The notes below the pieces were generated by a model. It saw only the letters and a program-made list of their open reading frames with translations, was not told the DNA's origin and searched no databases. From the NCBI RefSeq assembly GCF_027105055.1, contig NZ_CP114264.1, forward strand, positions 1,364,001-1,428,000: 64,000 bases of DNA. Reading direction: 5' to 3'. A program made the translations under genes and the position numbers. Positions 8,253-18,291 of the stretch are shown here, one piece after another. How positions within the stretch are numbered: the stretch's first letter is position 1; every line of letters begins with the position of its first letter. The DNA comes from Acinetobacter sp. TR3 (GTDB taxonomy: Bacteria > Pseudomonadota > Gammaproteobacteria > Pseudomonadales > Moraxellaceae).

Positions 8253-10832
8253 ATGCGTTTTGAAAAATTTACGAACCGTCTACAGCAAGCTCTTTCAGAT
8301 GCACAATCATTGGCAATGGGTAAAGACCATACTTCTATTGCGGGTATTCATATTCTATCGACTTTGTTAGAAGAACCTGCCAATTTAAGTTTGTTGCAGC
8401 AATCAGGTGCTCGCTTGCCTGAGTTGAAACAAAAGTTAGAACAAGCGATAAGAAATGCACCGACTTTATCAAATCCAACAGGAGATATTAATCTTAATCC
8501 TGAAGCGGTAAAGATCTTAAATTTAGCTGATCGTTATGCGCAAAAAGCAGGCGATGAATTTTTATCAACAGATTGGGTGTTGTTAAGTTTAGCGGAAACA
8601 GGTGAAACCAAAACGATATTAAACAGCGTTGGGGTAACACCAGATAGTTTACGCAAAGTAATTGAAAATATTCGAGGAAATGACAAAGTCATGAGCAATA
8701 ATCATGAAGATCAACGCGATTCATTGAATAAATATACCATTGATTTAACAGAACGTGCTTTGGCAGGTAAGCTTGATCCAGTTATTGGTCGTGATGATGA
8801 AATACGTCGCACAATACAGGTTTTATCACGCCGAACTAAAAATAACCCAGTCTTGATTGGTGAACCTGGCGTGGGTAAAACTGCGATTGTTGAAGGTCTA
8901 GCGCAACGAATTATTAATGGTGAAGTTCCTGAAAGTCTAAAAAGCAAACGGGTATTGTCTTTGGATCTAGGTTCGTTGCTTGCAGGTGCTAAATATCGCG
9001 GTGAGTTTGAGGAACGTTTGAAAGCCGTTCTGAATGATCTTGCAAAACAAGAAGGTGAAGTCATTCTATTTATTGATGAATTACATACACTTGTAGGCGC
9101 AGGAAAAGGCGATGGCGCAATGGATGCAGGTAATATGTTGAAACCTGCTTTAGCACGTGGTGAGTTGCGTTGTGTTGGAGCAACAACTTTAGATGAATAT
9201 CGTCAATATATTGAGAAAGATGCTGCCCTAGAGCGTCGTTTCCAAAAAGTACTCGTTGATGAACCAAGCGTAGAAGATACCATTGCGATTTTGCGTGGTC
9301 TAAAGGAAAAATATGCAACGCATCATGGCGTTCAAATTTTAGACTCAGCAATTATTGCAGCTGCAAAAATGTCGCATCGTTATATCACGGATCGTCAATT
9401 GCCTGATAAAGCCATTGATTTAATTGATGAAGCTGCTTCACGTATTAAAATGGAGATCGATTCTAAACCAGAAGCTTTAGATAAACTTGATCGCCGTTTA
9501 ATCCAATTGAAAATGCAATTAGAAGCAGTGAAGAAAGATGAAGATGCTGGCAGTAAAGCTGAAGTGAATCATCTTGAACAGCAAATTGCTGAAAAGCAAA
9601 AAGAATATAATGATCTAGAGGAAATTTGGAAAGCCGAGAAGACACTCGTTGAAGGTGATAAGAAAGCTCAGGTTGAATTGGATCAAGCACGTGTTGCTTT
9701 AGAAAAAGCAAAACGTGAAGGTGATTTGGCTGAAGCAGCACGCTTACAATATGGCGTGATTCCTGAGTTGCAAAAACGCTTGGAACAAGCGGAAGTCGCT
9801 GAGGAAAATGAAGAACCGAAGCTAATTCGTACCAAAGTGACTGAAAATGAAATTGCTGAAGTAGTGAGTGCGGCAACAGGCATTCCTGTGGCGAAAATGC
9901 TACAAGGTGAACGTGAAAAACTACTGAATATGGAAGAGTTTTTACATAATCGTGTAGTCGGGCAACATGAAGCTGTGGTTGCAGTTTCCAATGCAGTCCG
10001 TCGCTCACGTGCAGGTTTATCTGATCCGAATCGTCCGAGTGGATCATTCTTATTCCTTGGACCGACAGGTGTGGGTAAAACTGAGTTAACTAAAGCATTA
10101 GCAAACTTCTTGTTTGATAGTGATGATGCCATGATTCGTATCGATATGTCTGAATTTATGGAAAAGCATTCTGTCAGCCGTTTAGTGGGTGCTCCTCCGG
10201 GATATGTCGGTTATGAAGAAGGCGGAGTTTTAACAGAAGCTGTTCGTCGTAAGCCATATAGTGTGGTGTTATTTGACGAAGTGGAAAAAGCCCATCCAGA
10301 TGTATTCAATATCCTGTTACAGGTATTGGATGATGGTCGCTTAACTGATTCTCAAGGTCGTGTTATCGATTTTAAAAATACGGTCATTGTGATGACATCT
10401 AACCTAGGTTCACAAGATGTTCGTGAATTAGGTGAAGGTGCAACTGATGAGGAAGTTCGAACAGTGGTCATGAGTGCTGTAACTCAACATTTCCGTCCTG
10501 AGTTCATTAACCGTATTGATGAATTAGTCATTTTCCATTCATTGAAGAAAGCTCAAATTCGTGGTATCGCGGATATTCAATTGAATCGTTTACGTTCACG
10601 TCTGAGCGAACGAGATATGGGTTTAACTGTGGATGATAGTGCATTTGATCTATTGATTGATGCTGGTTTTGATTCAATCTACGGTGCACGACCACTAAAA
10701 CGTGCAATACAGCAACAAGTTGAAAATAACTTGGCTCAGAAAATCTTATCTGGTGAATTCCAGCCCGGAGATAATATTCTGATTAAAGGTGATAGTGGTC
10801 AGCTTGTGTTTGATAAAATGAAACTTAGCTAA
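8253..10832 (+). CDS. clpB: ATP-dependent disaggregase ClpB
   Basis: The 859-residue product matches ClpB in length and order: Clp-N repeats in residues 1-145, first AAA+ module with GEPGVGKT near 205 and ILFIDELHT near 275, coiled-coil middle domain about 410-530, second AAA+ module with GPTGVGKT near 605, and a C-terminal small domain. It works with DnaK/DnaJ/GrpE to pull aggregated proteins apart after stress. The middle domain separates it from ClpA and ClpC. AGGAAT precedes the ATG, a sigma-32-like promoter lies upstream and a terminator follows, so it is a single-gene heat-shock unit. Confidence 0.97.
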   Translation: MRFEKFTNRLQQALSDAQSLAMGKDHTSIAGIHILSTLLEEPANLSLLQQSGARLPELKQKLEQAIRNAPTLSNPTGDINLNPEAVKILNLADRYAQKAGDEFLSTDWVLLSLAETGETKTILNSVGVTPDSLRKVIENIRGNDKVMSNNHEDQRDSLNKYTIDLTERALAGKLDPVIGRDDEIRRTIQVLSRRTKNNPVLIGEPGVGKTAIVEGLAQRIINGEVPESLKSKRVLSLDLGSLLAGAKYRGEFEERLKAVLNDLAKQEGEVILFIDELHTLVGAGKGDGAMDAGNMLKPALARGELRCVGATTLDEYRQYIEKDAALERRFQKVLVDEPSVEDTIAILRGLKEKYATHHGVQILDSAIIAAAKMSHRYITDRQLPDKAIDLIDEAASRIKMEIDSKPEALDKLDRRLIQLKMQLEAVKKDEDAGSKAEVNHLEQQIAEKQKEYNDLEEIWKAEKTLVEGDKKAQVELDQARVALEKAKREGDLAEAARLQYGVIPELQKRLEQAEVAEENEEPKLIRTKVTENEIAEVVSAATGIPVAKMLQGEREKLLNMEEFLHNRVVGQHEAVVAVSNAVRRSRAGLSDPNRPSGSFLFLGPTGVGKTELTKALANFLFDSDDAMIRIDMSEFMEKHSVSRLVGAPPGYVGYEEGGVLTEAVRRKPYSVVLFDEVEKAHPDVFNILLQVLDDGRLTDSQGRVIDFKNTVIVMTSNLGSQDVRELGEGATDEEVRTVVMSAVTQHFRPEFINRIDELVIFHSLKKAQIRGIADIQLNRLRSRLSERDMGLTVDDSAFDLLIDAGFDSIYGARPLKRAIQQQVENNLAQKILSGEFQPGDNILIKGDSGQLVFDKMKLS

Positions 10833-10853
10833 ATCTAATTTGAATGATTGGCT

Positions 10854-10888
10854 AAAAAGATGGTGATGAAAATCGCCATCTTTTTTTA
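10854..10888 (+). terminator. terminator after clpB
   Basis: AAAAAGATGGTGAT and ATCGCCATCTTTTT form a 14-bp stem with one G-T pair and a GAAA loop, running into seven Ts. Confidence 0.85.
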
Positions 10889-10928
10889 TATCAGTGCAAT
10901 TTATCTGATTTCCTAAGGAATATTACCA

Positions 10929-11039
10929 ATGACATTGCGATTTTATGAAAAGCTTGATAGTTTCGGAATAAATAAGAAAAAAATTCAGGATGAATTAAAA
11001 TGGAGAATAAGCAGCATTATTACACTTATATTGGTGTAA
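10929..11039 (+). CDS. possible 36-residue small ORF overlapping the next gene
   Basis: An ATG preceded by AAGGA at a good distance opens 36 codons, beginning MTLRFYEKLDSFGINKKK and ending in a hydrophobic ISSIITLILV. The stop lies 40 bases inside the following gene, in another frame. It could be a leader peptide coupled to that gene, or chance. There is no homology I recognise. Confidence 0.3.
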   Translation: MTLRFYEKLDSFGINKKKIQDELKWRISSIITLILV

Positions 11040-11419
11040 TTGTGTTCTTGACGGCTTTACCATTAATTGGTTCGGCTGCACAACCGATGACAGAGGGAAC
11101 TTTAGCCTTGCAAACAGGTATGTTGAACAAGGCGCTGCCTAATATTATTGAGAAAGCACAGCGGGATGCGATGCAGCCGGAAGAGGAGCGTTGGCGTACG
11201 CAACGTGTTTTAAGCGATCGTAATTTACGTGAAATAAGAATTAGTATGCTTGGTGAAGGAGCTTTGTCGCCTTACGAAGAACAAAAGAAAACATCTCTAA
11301 TGGATGTCCGTGAGAAAAAGAAAGTGAATTTGAAGCCCCATACTGAAGCTCCAGATCGTTTTATGATTTATGAATTTGACTCTCCTAATATTAAAAGAGC
11401 CAGAATCACTTTCAAATGA
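11000..11419 (+). CDS. small exported protein of unknown function
   Basis: I do not recognise this 139-residue protein. Residues about 8-27 (YTYIGVIVFLTALPLIGSAA) form a signal peptide or anchor with an AxA-like cleavage site. The rest is hydrophilic and charged (EEERWRTQRVLSDRNLREIR, KKKVNLKPH), so it is probably periplasmic. AGGA lies eight bases before the ATG. It stands between the clpB terminator and the convergent rlmKL gene, only 16 bases from the latter. Confidence 0.65.
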   Translation: MENKQHYYTYIGVIVFLTALPLIGSAAQPMTEGTLALQTGMLNKALPNIIEKAQRDAMQPEEERWRTQRVLSDRNLREIRISMLGEGALSPYEEQKKTSLMDVREKKKVNLKPHTEAPDRFMIYEFDSPNIKRARITFK

Positions 11420-11435
11420 TGAGATATGCTATTCC

Positions 11436-13640
11436 TTAGATTGCAGGGTGTTGGATTTTCCAAGCACGATGAATTTTCTGATTACGTTTAAAGTCTAGGC
11501 CTATCGTTTCAGAAGTAATTTCTTCAACTTGATACATTGCTTCGATTTCTTCATCTAACTCAAACCCACGATAGTTATTTGAGAAGTACAAAGTACCATC
11601 ACTAGTTAAACGGTTCATTGCACGTTTAAGCAGAGAAACATGGTCGCGCTGTACATCAAATGTGCCATAAAACTTTTTCGAGTTAGAGAAAGTTGGAGGG
11701 TCAATGAAGATGAGATCGTATTGTTCATGGCCTTCTTTTAACCACTCAAAGCAATCGCTCGAAAAGAACATATGTTGTTCATCAGCATGATCTACAGTTA
11801 AACCATTCAATACAAAATTTTCTTTTGACCAATTCAAATAAGTATTTGATAGGTCGACACTCGTGGTACTTGCTGCACCGCCAAGTGCTGCATGTAAGCT
11901 AGCAGTTGAGGTATAGCTATAAAGATTAAGAAAATGTTTGCCACGTGCTTCTTTGGCAATTCTTAGACGAATTTGACGGTGATCTAAGAATAAACCAGTA
12001 TCTAAATAGTCTGTTAAATTGACGAGAATTTTAGCTTTGCCTTCCTGCACAATAAAACGTTTAGACGCAGTGCTTTGTTTTTCATATTGATTGGTTCCCG
12101 TTTGCTTTGCACGAGTTTTGATAAAAATTGCGTCACGATTTAAGCCTGTTACTGCACGAATGGCAGCTAAACCCAAATTAAAACGTTTTTTTGCTTTTTC
12201 AGGATCAATTGTTTTTGGTGGTGCATATTCCTGAACATGCAAACGATCTCCATATAAATCGACGGCAATGTTAAAATCAGGTAGATCGGCATCATACAAA
12301 CGTAAGCAAAATATATTTTCTTTCACAGCCCATTTCTTTAAGGCTTGCATATTTTTTTGCAAACGATTGGTAAAGTCTTCCGCACCTTCAATTTTTTCAA
12401 ATTGCTGAGGTTGCCACGTCGCTAAGAATGGTTGAACTACGGCTGCAGGTTTTATTGTGCCGAAACGGATATAAATTGGAAGTTTACCATTCATCAAACG
12501 TAAAGTTTGAGGTTCGGTGATGGCTAGTACATCTGCTTGTTCAATTTGTGCTGCAATCACGGCAACAGGTTGATTTGGAAAATTCTTTTGTAATAATCCT
12601 GATAGACCTAAATAGAATGATCGACTAGAGGCTTTATCACCTAAACGTTCCCCATAAGGCGGGTTGGTGACAATAAAGGCTTTTTTACCTTCAGCGTGGA
12701 AATCATCCCAATCAGCTAAAGTACGTTCCTCAATTTGAATCTGATCGAGGATTTTTTCAAAACCTGCTGCAATGATGTTTTGGCGAGTAGCTTTAACTGC
12801 TTCCCAATCCGCATCGTAGGCATAAAACTTAGGCAGAGGTTGCTCTAAAGCCTTCGCATGACGTTCTGCTGCTTCTGCTTTAAGTGATAACCACAGTTCA
12901 CGATCATGTCCATGCCAACCATTGAAGCCAAAGCGACGTACTAAACCTGGTGCACGATCAGTTAAAATCATTAATGATTCAATAATGAATGTGCCTGAAC
13001 CACACATTGGGTCAAGAATTAAATCAGGTTGCAGTTGTTGTAGTTTTGCTTTTTGTAAGATTGCCGCTGCAAGGTTTTCTTTAATCGGTGCATCCGTCAT
13101 AAAGTGACGATAGCCACGTTTATGTAAAGAATCACCTGATAAATCTAGGCAGTAAGTATGCTCGGTTTTACCAGCTAGTACATAAAGTGTAATTTCGGGC
13201 TGTTTAATATCAATACTTGGGCGTTTTCCAACCGCTTCCATAAATGAATCAACTACACTATCTTTAACTCGTAGAGTAGCGAATTGTGTATTGACTTTAA
13301 TTTCGCGTTCTACATGTAGACGAACAGCAAAGGTACTTTGTGGTGCAAAAATTAGAGACCAGTCAAAGCTAATTGCACCTTCATAGAGCTCTTCTGCAAC
13401 ATCACGTGCATCATGCGTAAATTCAAGTTCATGGGTATGAATTGGTAACAACACACGAGAGGCAAGACGTGACCACATACAAACGCGATAGGCATTCTCT
13501 AGTGTGCCTTTAAATATTAAACGTCCAGCAAAACGTTGGATATTTTGAATGCCTAAATTCTCAAGTTCTTGTTGTAATAAGGTTTCAAGCCCGTCAGCAC
13601 AGGTCACCCAATAGTCTGTTAGACGTGGTTTAGCGTTCAT
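11436..13640 (-). CDS. rlmKL: 23S rRNA m2G2445/m7G2069 methyltransferase RlmKL
   Basis: The 734-residue product is a two-enzyme fusion. An N-terminal THUMP domain (about 45-155) leads into the RlmL methyltransferase, with LDPMCGSGTF near 207 and the target motif VTNPPYGER near 325. A second Rossmann methyltransferase (RlmK) follows, with HFLNLYSYTSTASLHAA near 570 and LIFIDPPTFSNSK near 650. The family modifies two guanines of helix 74 in 23S rRNA during large-subunit assembly. E. coli RlmKL is 702 residues with the same order. It is transcribed alone and converges on the unknown gene at 11.0 kb. Confidence 0.95.
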   Translation of the reverse strand: MNAKPRLTDYWVTCADGLETLLQQELENLGIQNIQRFAGRLIFKGTLENAYRVCMWSRLASRVLLPIHTHELEFTHDARDVAEELYEGAISFDWSLIFAPQSTFAVRLHVEREIKVNTQFATLRVKDSVVDSFMEAVGKRPSIDIKQPEITLYVLAGKTEHTYCLDLSGDSLHKRGYRHFMTDAPIKENLAAAILQKAKLQQLQPDLILDPMCGSGTFIIESLMILTDRAPGLVRRFGFNGWHGHDRELWLSLKAEAAERHAKALEQPLPKFYAYDADWEAVKATRQNIIAAGFEKILDQIQIEERTLADWDDFHAEGKKAFIVTNPPYGERLGDKASSRSFYLGLSGLLQKNFPNQPVAVIAAQIEQADVLAITEPQTLRLMNGKLPIYIRFGTIKPAAVVQPFLATWQPQQFEKIEGAEDFTNRLQKNMQALKKWAVKENIFCLRLYDADLPDFNIAVDLYGDRLHVQEYAPPKTIDPEKAKKRFNLGLAAIRAVTGLNRDAIFIKTRAKQTGTNQYEKQSTASKRFIVQEGKAKILVNLTDYLDTGLFLDHRQIRLRIAKEARGKHFLNLYSYTSTASLHAALGGAASTTSVDLSNTYLNWSKENFVLNGLTVDHADEQHMFFSSDCFEWLKEGHEQYDLIFIDPPTFSNSKKFYGTFDVQRDHVSLLKRAMNRLTSDGTLYFSNNYRGFELDEEIEAMYQVEEITSETIGLDFKRNQKIHRAWKIQHPAI

Positions 13641-14079
13641 TCAAATTTCCAAAACATTTTTAGCAATCGGCTATTTTAACTGATTTTGGAGTATTGATGC
13701 GGTTGATATTTGCATCATTGGTAGGAATTTTAAAATTTATTTACATCAAACTGGACTCTCAAACCCCAAAATAAAGTGAATTGTTTTGTATAAATTTTTT
13801 AATTATTGCCTTTGTTCACAGAATTGGCAGCCTGCCGATCAATCGGATTAAAACTTTTGTGCTGTATTTGATGTGTCCGATTTTCTTTTCAAAGTGTATT
13901 CACAGCATAGGTATTGGATGTGAATCGTGGGAATGTTTATCTATTTTTTCTTATATAGACTCAGAGTATCATGATGTAAAGAAAATAATTTTTTGAATAT
14001 ATTTGAATAGTTGGTATATGTTTTGCTTCTCTCTAAGCGGATGATCAACAAGCACTTCTCCCAACGATGTGAGGACGTT
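13641..14079. other. gene-free AT-rich stretch upstream of rlmKL and the 14.1-kb gene
   Basis: No frame here has coding character. A 71-codon frame at 13781 is low-complexity and lacks a ribosome site. TTGAAT near 13994 and TATATG 16 bases further on could be the promoter of the gene starting at 14080. Nothing else is recognised. Confidence 0.4.
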
Positions 14080-14451
14080 ATGAAAGCAAATATGAACCAT
14101 GAACTTGTACTAAATGCCGAAGCTTTTTCTGTTGCAACTCAAATGTACGTGCGATTAAGACGAGTGTCTGGTCGAGTTATTGATGTTATGTATTTAGTCC
14201 ACGATAAAGATTATGCAAAGTATGTCGTAGAAATCGCATTAGCAACTGAAGATACAGAGTTAGAACGTTATGCTGCACGCTTAGGTTCTTTAATTGATTT
14301 ATACCCTGAGCCAATTTTGGCCCTTGATGAAGCTAAAGATGATTCAATCAATACGATGATTGATGATTTGGATACATATTCCTCAGAAGTAACTGATGAG
14401 GAAATTTACAAAGCGCAAGTTGCTCATCACTATATTGGTGCATTACGTTAA
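14080..14451 (+). CDS. conserved-looking protein of unknown function
   Basis: I do not recognise this 123-residue acidic protein. It is predicted soluble and mostly helical (TQMYVRLRRVSGRVIDVMYL, then ATEDTELERYAARLGSLIDL), with no signal peptide. I chose the ATG at 14080 because GAGGA stands seven bases upstream. An earlier in-frame ATG has no ribosome site. It precedes pyrB by 119 bases, with a long hairpin between, so co-transcription with pyrB is doubtful. Confidence 0.7.
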   Translation: MKANMNHELVLNAEAFSVATQMYVRLRRVSGRVIDVMYLVHDKDYAKYVVEIALATEDTELERYAARLGSLIDLYPEPILALDEAKDDSINTMIDDLDTYSSEVTDEEIYKAQVAHHYIGALR

Positions 14452-14453
14452 TT

Positions 14454-14491
14454 CATTATGTTGCAACTCCCTAATTAATTGCAACATAATG
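14454..14491 (+). terminator. 13-bp perfect hairpin between the 14.1-kb gene and pyrB
   Basis: CATTATGTTGCAA and TTGCAACATAATG are perfect inverted repeats with a 12-base loop. No T-run follows, so it may be a terminator, an mRNA-end stabiliser or an operator ahead of pyrB. Confidence 0.45.
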
Positions 14492-14570
14492 GTGAAAAGT
14501 TGTTCTGCGAAAGTAGAGAAATTGGGCTACACTATGCAAGTTTTGGTGATTCGACCTATAGGAATCTTTT

Positions 14571-15587
14571 ATGCATATTGCAGCCCTGCATCAACCAAGT
14601 CAGGTTCAATTGAATCAACAAGGAAATTTAAAGCACTTCTTAACCATTGAAGGTCTTTCTAAAGAAAGCCTGACCAAGATTTTAGATACCGCACAAAGTT
14701 TTTTAGACGACAATAATAATTTGATTAACCGTCCGTTATTAGAAGGGCTGACGGTAATGAATCTTTTCTTCGAAAACTCTACTCGAACTCGCACTACATT
14801 TGAGGCAGCTGCAAAACGGTTGTCTGCAAATGTTCTGAATATCGATATTGCACGTTCAAGTACCTCTAAAGGTGAAACTTTACGTGATACGCTTTGGAAT
14901 TTGGAAGCGATGGCTGCGGATATTTTCGTAGTTCGTCATTCATCTTCTGGGGCAGCACATTTTATTGCTAAAGATGTTTGTCCTAAAGTGGCAATTATCA
15001 ATGCAGGGGATGGACGCCACGCGCATCCGACTCAAGCAATGCTCGATATGTTGACGATCCGTCGGGAAACCAAAAAGCCATTTGAAGCGCTTAGTGTTGC
15101 CATTATTGGTGATATTAAGCATTCACGTGTAGCACGTTCCAATGTGGCTGCTTTACAAACTTTAGGTTGCAAAGATATTCGCGTGATTGCACCAAATACG
15201 TTATTACCAGTTGGTTTTAATGAATATGGCGAAAATGTACGCCTGTTTAATAAAATGGATGCAGGCGTGACAGACTGTGATGTGATTATTGCATTGCGAA
15301 TTCAAAATGAGCGTATTGATTCACCTGCATTATCTTCACAATCTGAATTCTACAAAATGTATGGTCTAAACAAAGAACGCTTGGCGCTCGCTAAACCTGA
15401 TTGTATCGTTATGCATCCTGGTCCAATGAACCGTGGTGTTGAAATTGATTCAAGTGTTGCGGATGGAGATCAATCGGTTATTTTGAAACAAGTCACCAAC
15501 GGTATTGCAGTACGAATGGCGGTACTGGCACTTGCAATGCAAGGGCAGTTACAGGAACAAGGTTTAATTGAAGCGATTGCACTTTAA
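14571..15587 (+). CDS. pyrB: aspartate carbamoyltransferase catalytic subunit
   Basis: The 338-residue product carries the carbamoyl-phosphate site STRTRTTFE near residue 65, the motif HPTQAMLD near 145 and the aspartate-side HPGPMNRG near 280. It makes N-carbamoyl-L-aspartate, the second step of UMP synthesis. It is longer than E. coli PyrB (about 310) and is followed 12 bases later by a pyrC'-like gene. This is the class of ATCase, known from Pseudomonas, that needs an inactive dihydroorotase partner for assembly. No pyrI regulatory gene is present. AGGA precedes the ATG at a normal distance. Confidence 0.95.
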   Translation: MHIAALHQPSQVQLNQQGNLKHFLTIEGLSKESLTKILDTAQSFLDDNNNLINRPLLEGLTVMNLFFENSTRTRTTFEAAAKRLSANVLNIDIARSSTSKGETLRDTLWNLEAMAADIFVVRHSSSGAAHFIAKDVCPKVAIINAGDGRHAHPTQAMLDMLTIRRETKKPFEALSVAIIGDIKHSRVARSNVAALQTLGCKDIRVIAPNTLLPVGFNEYGENVRLFNKMDAGVTDCDVIIALRIQNERIDSPALSSQSEFYKMYGLNKERLALAKPDCIVMHPGPMNRGVEIDSSVADGDQSVILKQVTNGIAVRMAVLALAMQGQLQEQGLIEAIAL

Positions 15588-15599
15588 AGGATAGATCAC

Positions 15600-16832
15600 A
15601 TGAGTATTGTAAAAGTTGAAAATGTCCGTGTGCTCGATCCAATTCAAAAAACTGATCAAGTTCAAACGGTTTATATTAAGAATGGTAAATTGGTCGATAG
15701 CGCAGATCAAATTGATGAAACGATTGACGGTCAAGGTAAATGGTTAATGCCAACCATGGTTGACTTGTGTGCACGCTTACGTGAGCCAGGGCAACAACAA
15801 CATGGGACATTAAAGTCAGAAGGTAAAGCTGCGCGTGCGAATGGTATTTTGCATGTCATTACTCCACCAGACTCAAAGCCAATCGTACAAGATAATGGCG
15901 CACTCATTCATGGTCTGATTGAAAAGGCACAACTAGATGGCGGTATTTATCTACATATTATTGGTGCACAAACTCAAGGCTTAAATGGGAAGCAACCAGC
16001 GAATATGGCAGGCTTAAAGAAAGGTGGTTGTACTGCCGTTTCCAATGCCAATGCCGCATTTGAAAATGATGATGTTGTGATTCGTACTCTTGAGTATGCT
16101 GCTGGTTTGGATTTGACCGTTGTCTTTTATGCCGAAGAGCCACAGCTTGCAAAAGATGGTTGTGCGCACGAAGGTTTTATCGCTTCTCGTCAAGGTTTAC
16201 CAATGATTCCTGCACTTGCTGAAACAGTTGCCATTGCTAAATACCTTTTGATGATTGAAGCAACAGGTGTGAAAGCACATTTTGGTTTATTGTCTTGTGG
16301 TGCGTCAGTTGATTTGATTCGCGCAGCTAAAGCCAAAGGTTTGCCAGTCACTGCGGATGTTGCGATGCACCAATTACATTTGACTGAACAACTCACTGAC
16401 GGTTTTAACTCACTTGCGCATGTTCGCCCACCATTACGTTCTGAGCAAGATAAAGCATTGTTACGTCAAGGTGTGAAAGAAGGCGTGATAGATGCAATTT
16501 GTACTCATCATGAACCATTAAGTAGTTCAGCAAAAATGGCGCCTTTTGCAGAAACGCAACCTGGAATAACGGCTTTTGATACTTATGTCGCTTTGGGTGT
16601 GCAACTGATTCAAGAAAGTCTGTTTGGACCATTAGAATGGGTTGAAAAAGTGACTTCAATTCCAGCGCAAGTTGCAAATATGACTGAACGTTGGCAGCAA
16701 GAAGCCGGTTGGGTATTGGTTGATCCAGAACTAGAGTGGGTAGTATCAAAAGAGACAATTTTATCTCAAGGTAAAAATACACCTTTGCTAGGCCAGACTT
16801 TGAAAGGTAAAGCAGTACAGACATTCATCTAA
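15600..16832 (+). CDS. pyrC': dihydroorotase-like PyrC', probably inactive
   Basis: The 410-residue product has the type I dihydroorotase fold, but the metal-binding HxH after the first strand is missing: MPTMVDLCARLREPG reads DLCARL where active enzymes have DxHxHxR. Later positions keep DAICTHHEP near 297. In Pseudomonas an equally degenerate PyrC' is catalytically dead but holds the PyrB dodecamer together. The tight pyrB-pyrC' spacing supports the same scaffold role. An active pyrC should therefore exist elsewhere in the genome. Confidence 0.9.
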   Translation: MSIVKVENVRVLDPIQKTDQVQTVYIKNGKLVDSADQIDETIDGQGKWLMPTMVDLCARLREPGQQQHGTLKSEGKAARANGILHVITPPDSKPIVQDNGALIHGLIEKAQLDGGIYLHIIGAQTQGLNGKQPANMAGLKKGGCTAVSNANAAFENDDVVIRTLEYAAGLDLTVVFYAEEPQLAKDGCAHEGFIASRQGLPMIPALAETVAIAKYLLMIEATGVKAHFGLLSCGASVDLIRAAKAKGLPVTADVAMHQLHLTEQLTDGFNSLAHVRPPLRSEQDKALLRQGVKEGVIDAICTHHEPLSSSAKMAPFAETQPGITAFDTYVALGVQLIQESLFGPLEWVEKVTSIPAQVANMTERWQQEAGWVLVDPELEWVVSKETILSQGKNTPLLGQTLKGKAVQTFI

Positions 16833-16844
16833 ACTTTGTTGCTG

Positions 16845-16883
16845 AGCAGAATAGGTTTTGTGACTTATTCTGCTTAACTTTTT
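16845..16883 (+). terminator. terminator after pyrB-pyrC'
   Basis: AGCAGAATA and TATTCTGCT form a 9-bp stem with a 12-base loop, followed by TAACTTTTTA. Confidence 0.6.
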
Positions 16884-16963
16884 AGTAAGCTAATTCATTA
16901 TTAGAAATTTTCCGTAAATAATTTAATAATGAATAGCTTTGCTTGTATATAGGTCGAATAAAA

Positions 16964-17746
16964 ATGAGAATTACATTTATTGGTGCAGGGCGCGTTGCTT
17001 ATCATTTAGCAAAAGTACTACATCCTGATCACCAGATTGTACAAGTTTTTAGTCGTGATTTAGAAAAAGCAAATCGTTTAGCATCTTTAGTTGAAGCCAC
17101 TGGGATTAATCATTTTGATCAATTAAACTCCAATACTGATCTCGTTATTATTGCCATATCAGACCAATCCATACCTGATGTTATTCAGGAAATTAATCAT
17201 TATTTGCAGCAAGCATTAATTGTTCATACCTCAGGAAGTACCAGTTTAGAGGTGCTTTCAACAGTATATGAGAGATCTGGCGTATTTTATCCCTTACAAA
17301 CTTTTAGTCATGAGCGTGCGATTGATTGGGCCGAAACACCTATGTTTGTCGAGGCAGTTCGTTACAATGACTTGGAGTTGCTCGCTTCATTAGCGCATAG
17401 TCTGACTCCGAAGGTTTATCAATATAGTTCTCAACAACGCCAGACATTACACATGGCTGCTGTTTTTGCATGTAATTTTAGCAATTACTGTTATGATCTT
17501 TCTAAACAAATTGTTGATGAGCAACAGGTTGATTTTTCTTTACTTTATCCATTGATTTTAGAAACTGCTCAAAAAGCAACGATCAATAATCCTAAAGAAA
17601 TGCAAACAGGTCCTGCAATGCGTGGTGATGAAAATATTTTAAAAATGCATCAACAATTATTAGAAAAGAATTCAGGAAGCGATCTTGTTGATGTTTATAA
17701 ACTTTTAAGTGAAAGTATTATGAAACGACATTTACACGGAAAATAA
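16964..17746 (+). CDS. Rossmann-fold DUF2520 oxidoreductase-like protein
   Basis: The 260-residue product opens with a dinucleotide-binding loop (MRITFIGAGRVAYHLAKVL), continues with a 6-phosphogluconate-dehydrogenase-like Rossmann fold (VIIAISDQSIPDVIQE near 70, VHTSGSTSLEVL near 92) and ends in a helical DUF2520 domain. By family it should bind NAD(P)H and act as a short-chain reductase-like enzyme. The substrate is unknown. I chose the ATG at 16964 because the glycine loop then begins at the usual distance. A TTG seven codons upstream is possible but has no ribosome site. It is a single gene. Confidence 0.8.
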   Translation: MRITFIGAGRVAYHLAKVLHPDHQIVQVFSRDLEKANRLASLVEATGINHFDQLNSNTDLVIIAISDQSIPDVIQEINHYLQQALIVHTSGSTSLEVLSTVYERSGVFYPLQTFSHERAIDWAETPMFVEAVRYNDLELLASLAHSLTPKVYQYSSQQRQTLHMAAVFACNFSNYCYDLSKQIVDEQQVDFSLLYPLILETAQKATINNPKEMQTGPAMRGDENILKMHQQLLEKNSGSDLVDVYKLLSESIMKRHLHGK

Positions 17747-17931
17747 TGATAGGGAAACCATTTCATTTTATTTGTGATGGACAAAATTTGAATGATTTTT
17801 AATATCAAGAAATGTTAGAAAAGCATGTATTTGTATTCTAGAAAATCGAGCGATTATCTGTAAATACATTGAGCTGATACAATTTTTTTAAATATCAGCT
17901 TAGAAAGAATGTAAATATGCCTTAAGCTTAA

Positions 17932-18291
17932 TCAATTTTTCTGTTTAAAACGATGTTTACATTTGAGGCAAAGATAGTCTTGGAAAATATTCTTGTCGAT
18001 CGCCACACCTGCTTTTTTCCCAAAAATATTACCTACGATTCCTCCAGTAATACCGACACTAATTGCACCTACAAATGTTCCGATAGTCCCACCCACAATT
18101 ACGCCTAATGGACCTGCTACAGTACCAATCGTGGCACCAACTGATGCACCTGTTGCAGCTCCACCCACTGTTCCTGCAGTAGTTCCAGCCGCAGTCATTA
18201 GAACTCCGCCTGTTGTTTTTAGTAATTTGTTATGATCACGTACTTCGATTTCTGTAGAACCACATTTAGGGCATTGCAGTGTTTTTTCCAT
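17932..18291 (-). CDS. zinc-ribbon protein with a glycine-zipper core
   Basis: The 119-residue product has CPKC at residues 8-11 and CLKC near 108-111, enough for one split zinc ribbon. Between them lie about 70 residues of Gly/Ala-rich hydrophobic sequence (TTAGTVGGAATGASVGATIG and similar), the GxxxG spacing of membrane glycine zippers. It could insert in a membrane and bring its two ends together over a zinc ion. I recognise no named family and propose no reaction. It is a single gene with AT-rich flanks. Confidence 0.75.
   Translation of the reverse strand: MEKTLQCPKCGSTEIEVRDHNKLLKTTGGVLMTAAGTTAGTVGGAATGASVGATIGTVAGPLGVIVGGTIGTFVGAISVGITGGIVGNIFGKKAGVAIDKNIFQDYLCLKCKHRFKQKN

Noticed and set aside
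9463..10132. Long minus-strand frames inside clpB (149-194 codons)
   Set aside because: They are shadows of the strongly conserved clpB frame, and have low-complexity products and no ribosome sites.
13781..13996. 71-codon frame in the gap after rlmKL
   Set aside because: It has no ribosome site or recognisable motif, and its composition matches non-coding AT-rich sequence.
17993..18235. 80-codon plus-strand Pro/Ala/Val/Thr-rich frame
   Set aside because: It is the antisense of the glycine-zipper segment; Gly codons read backwards give Pro/Thr.
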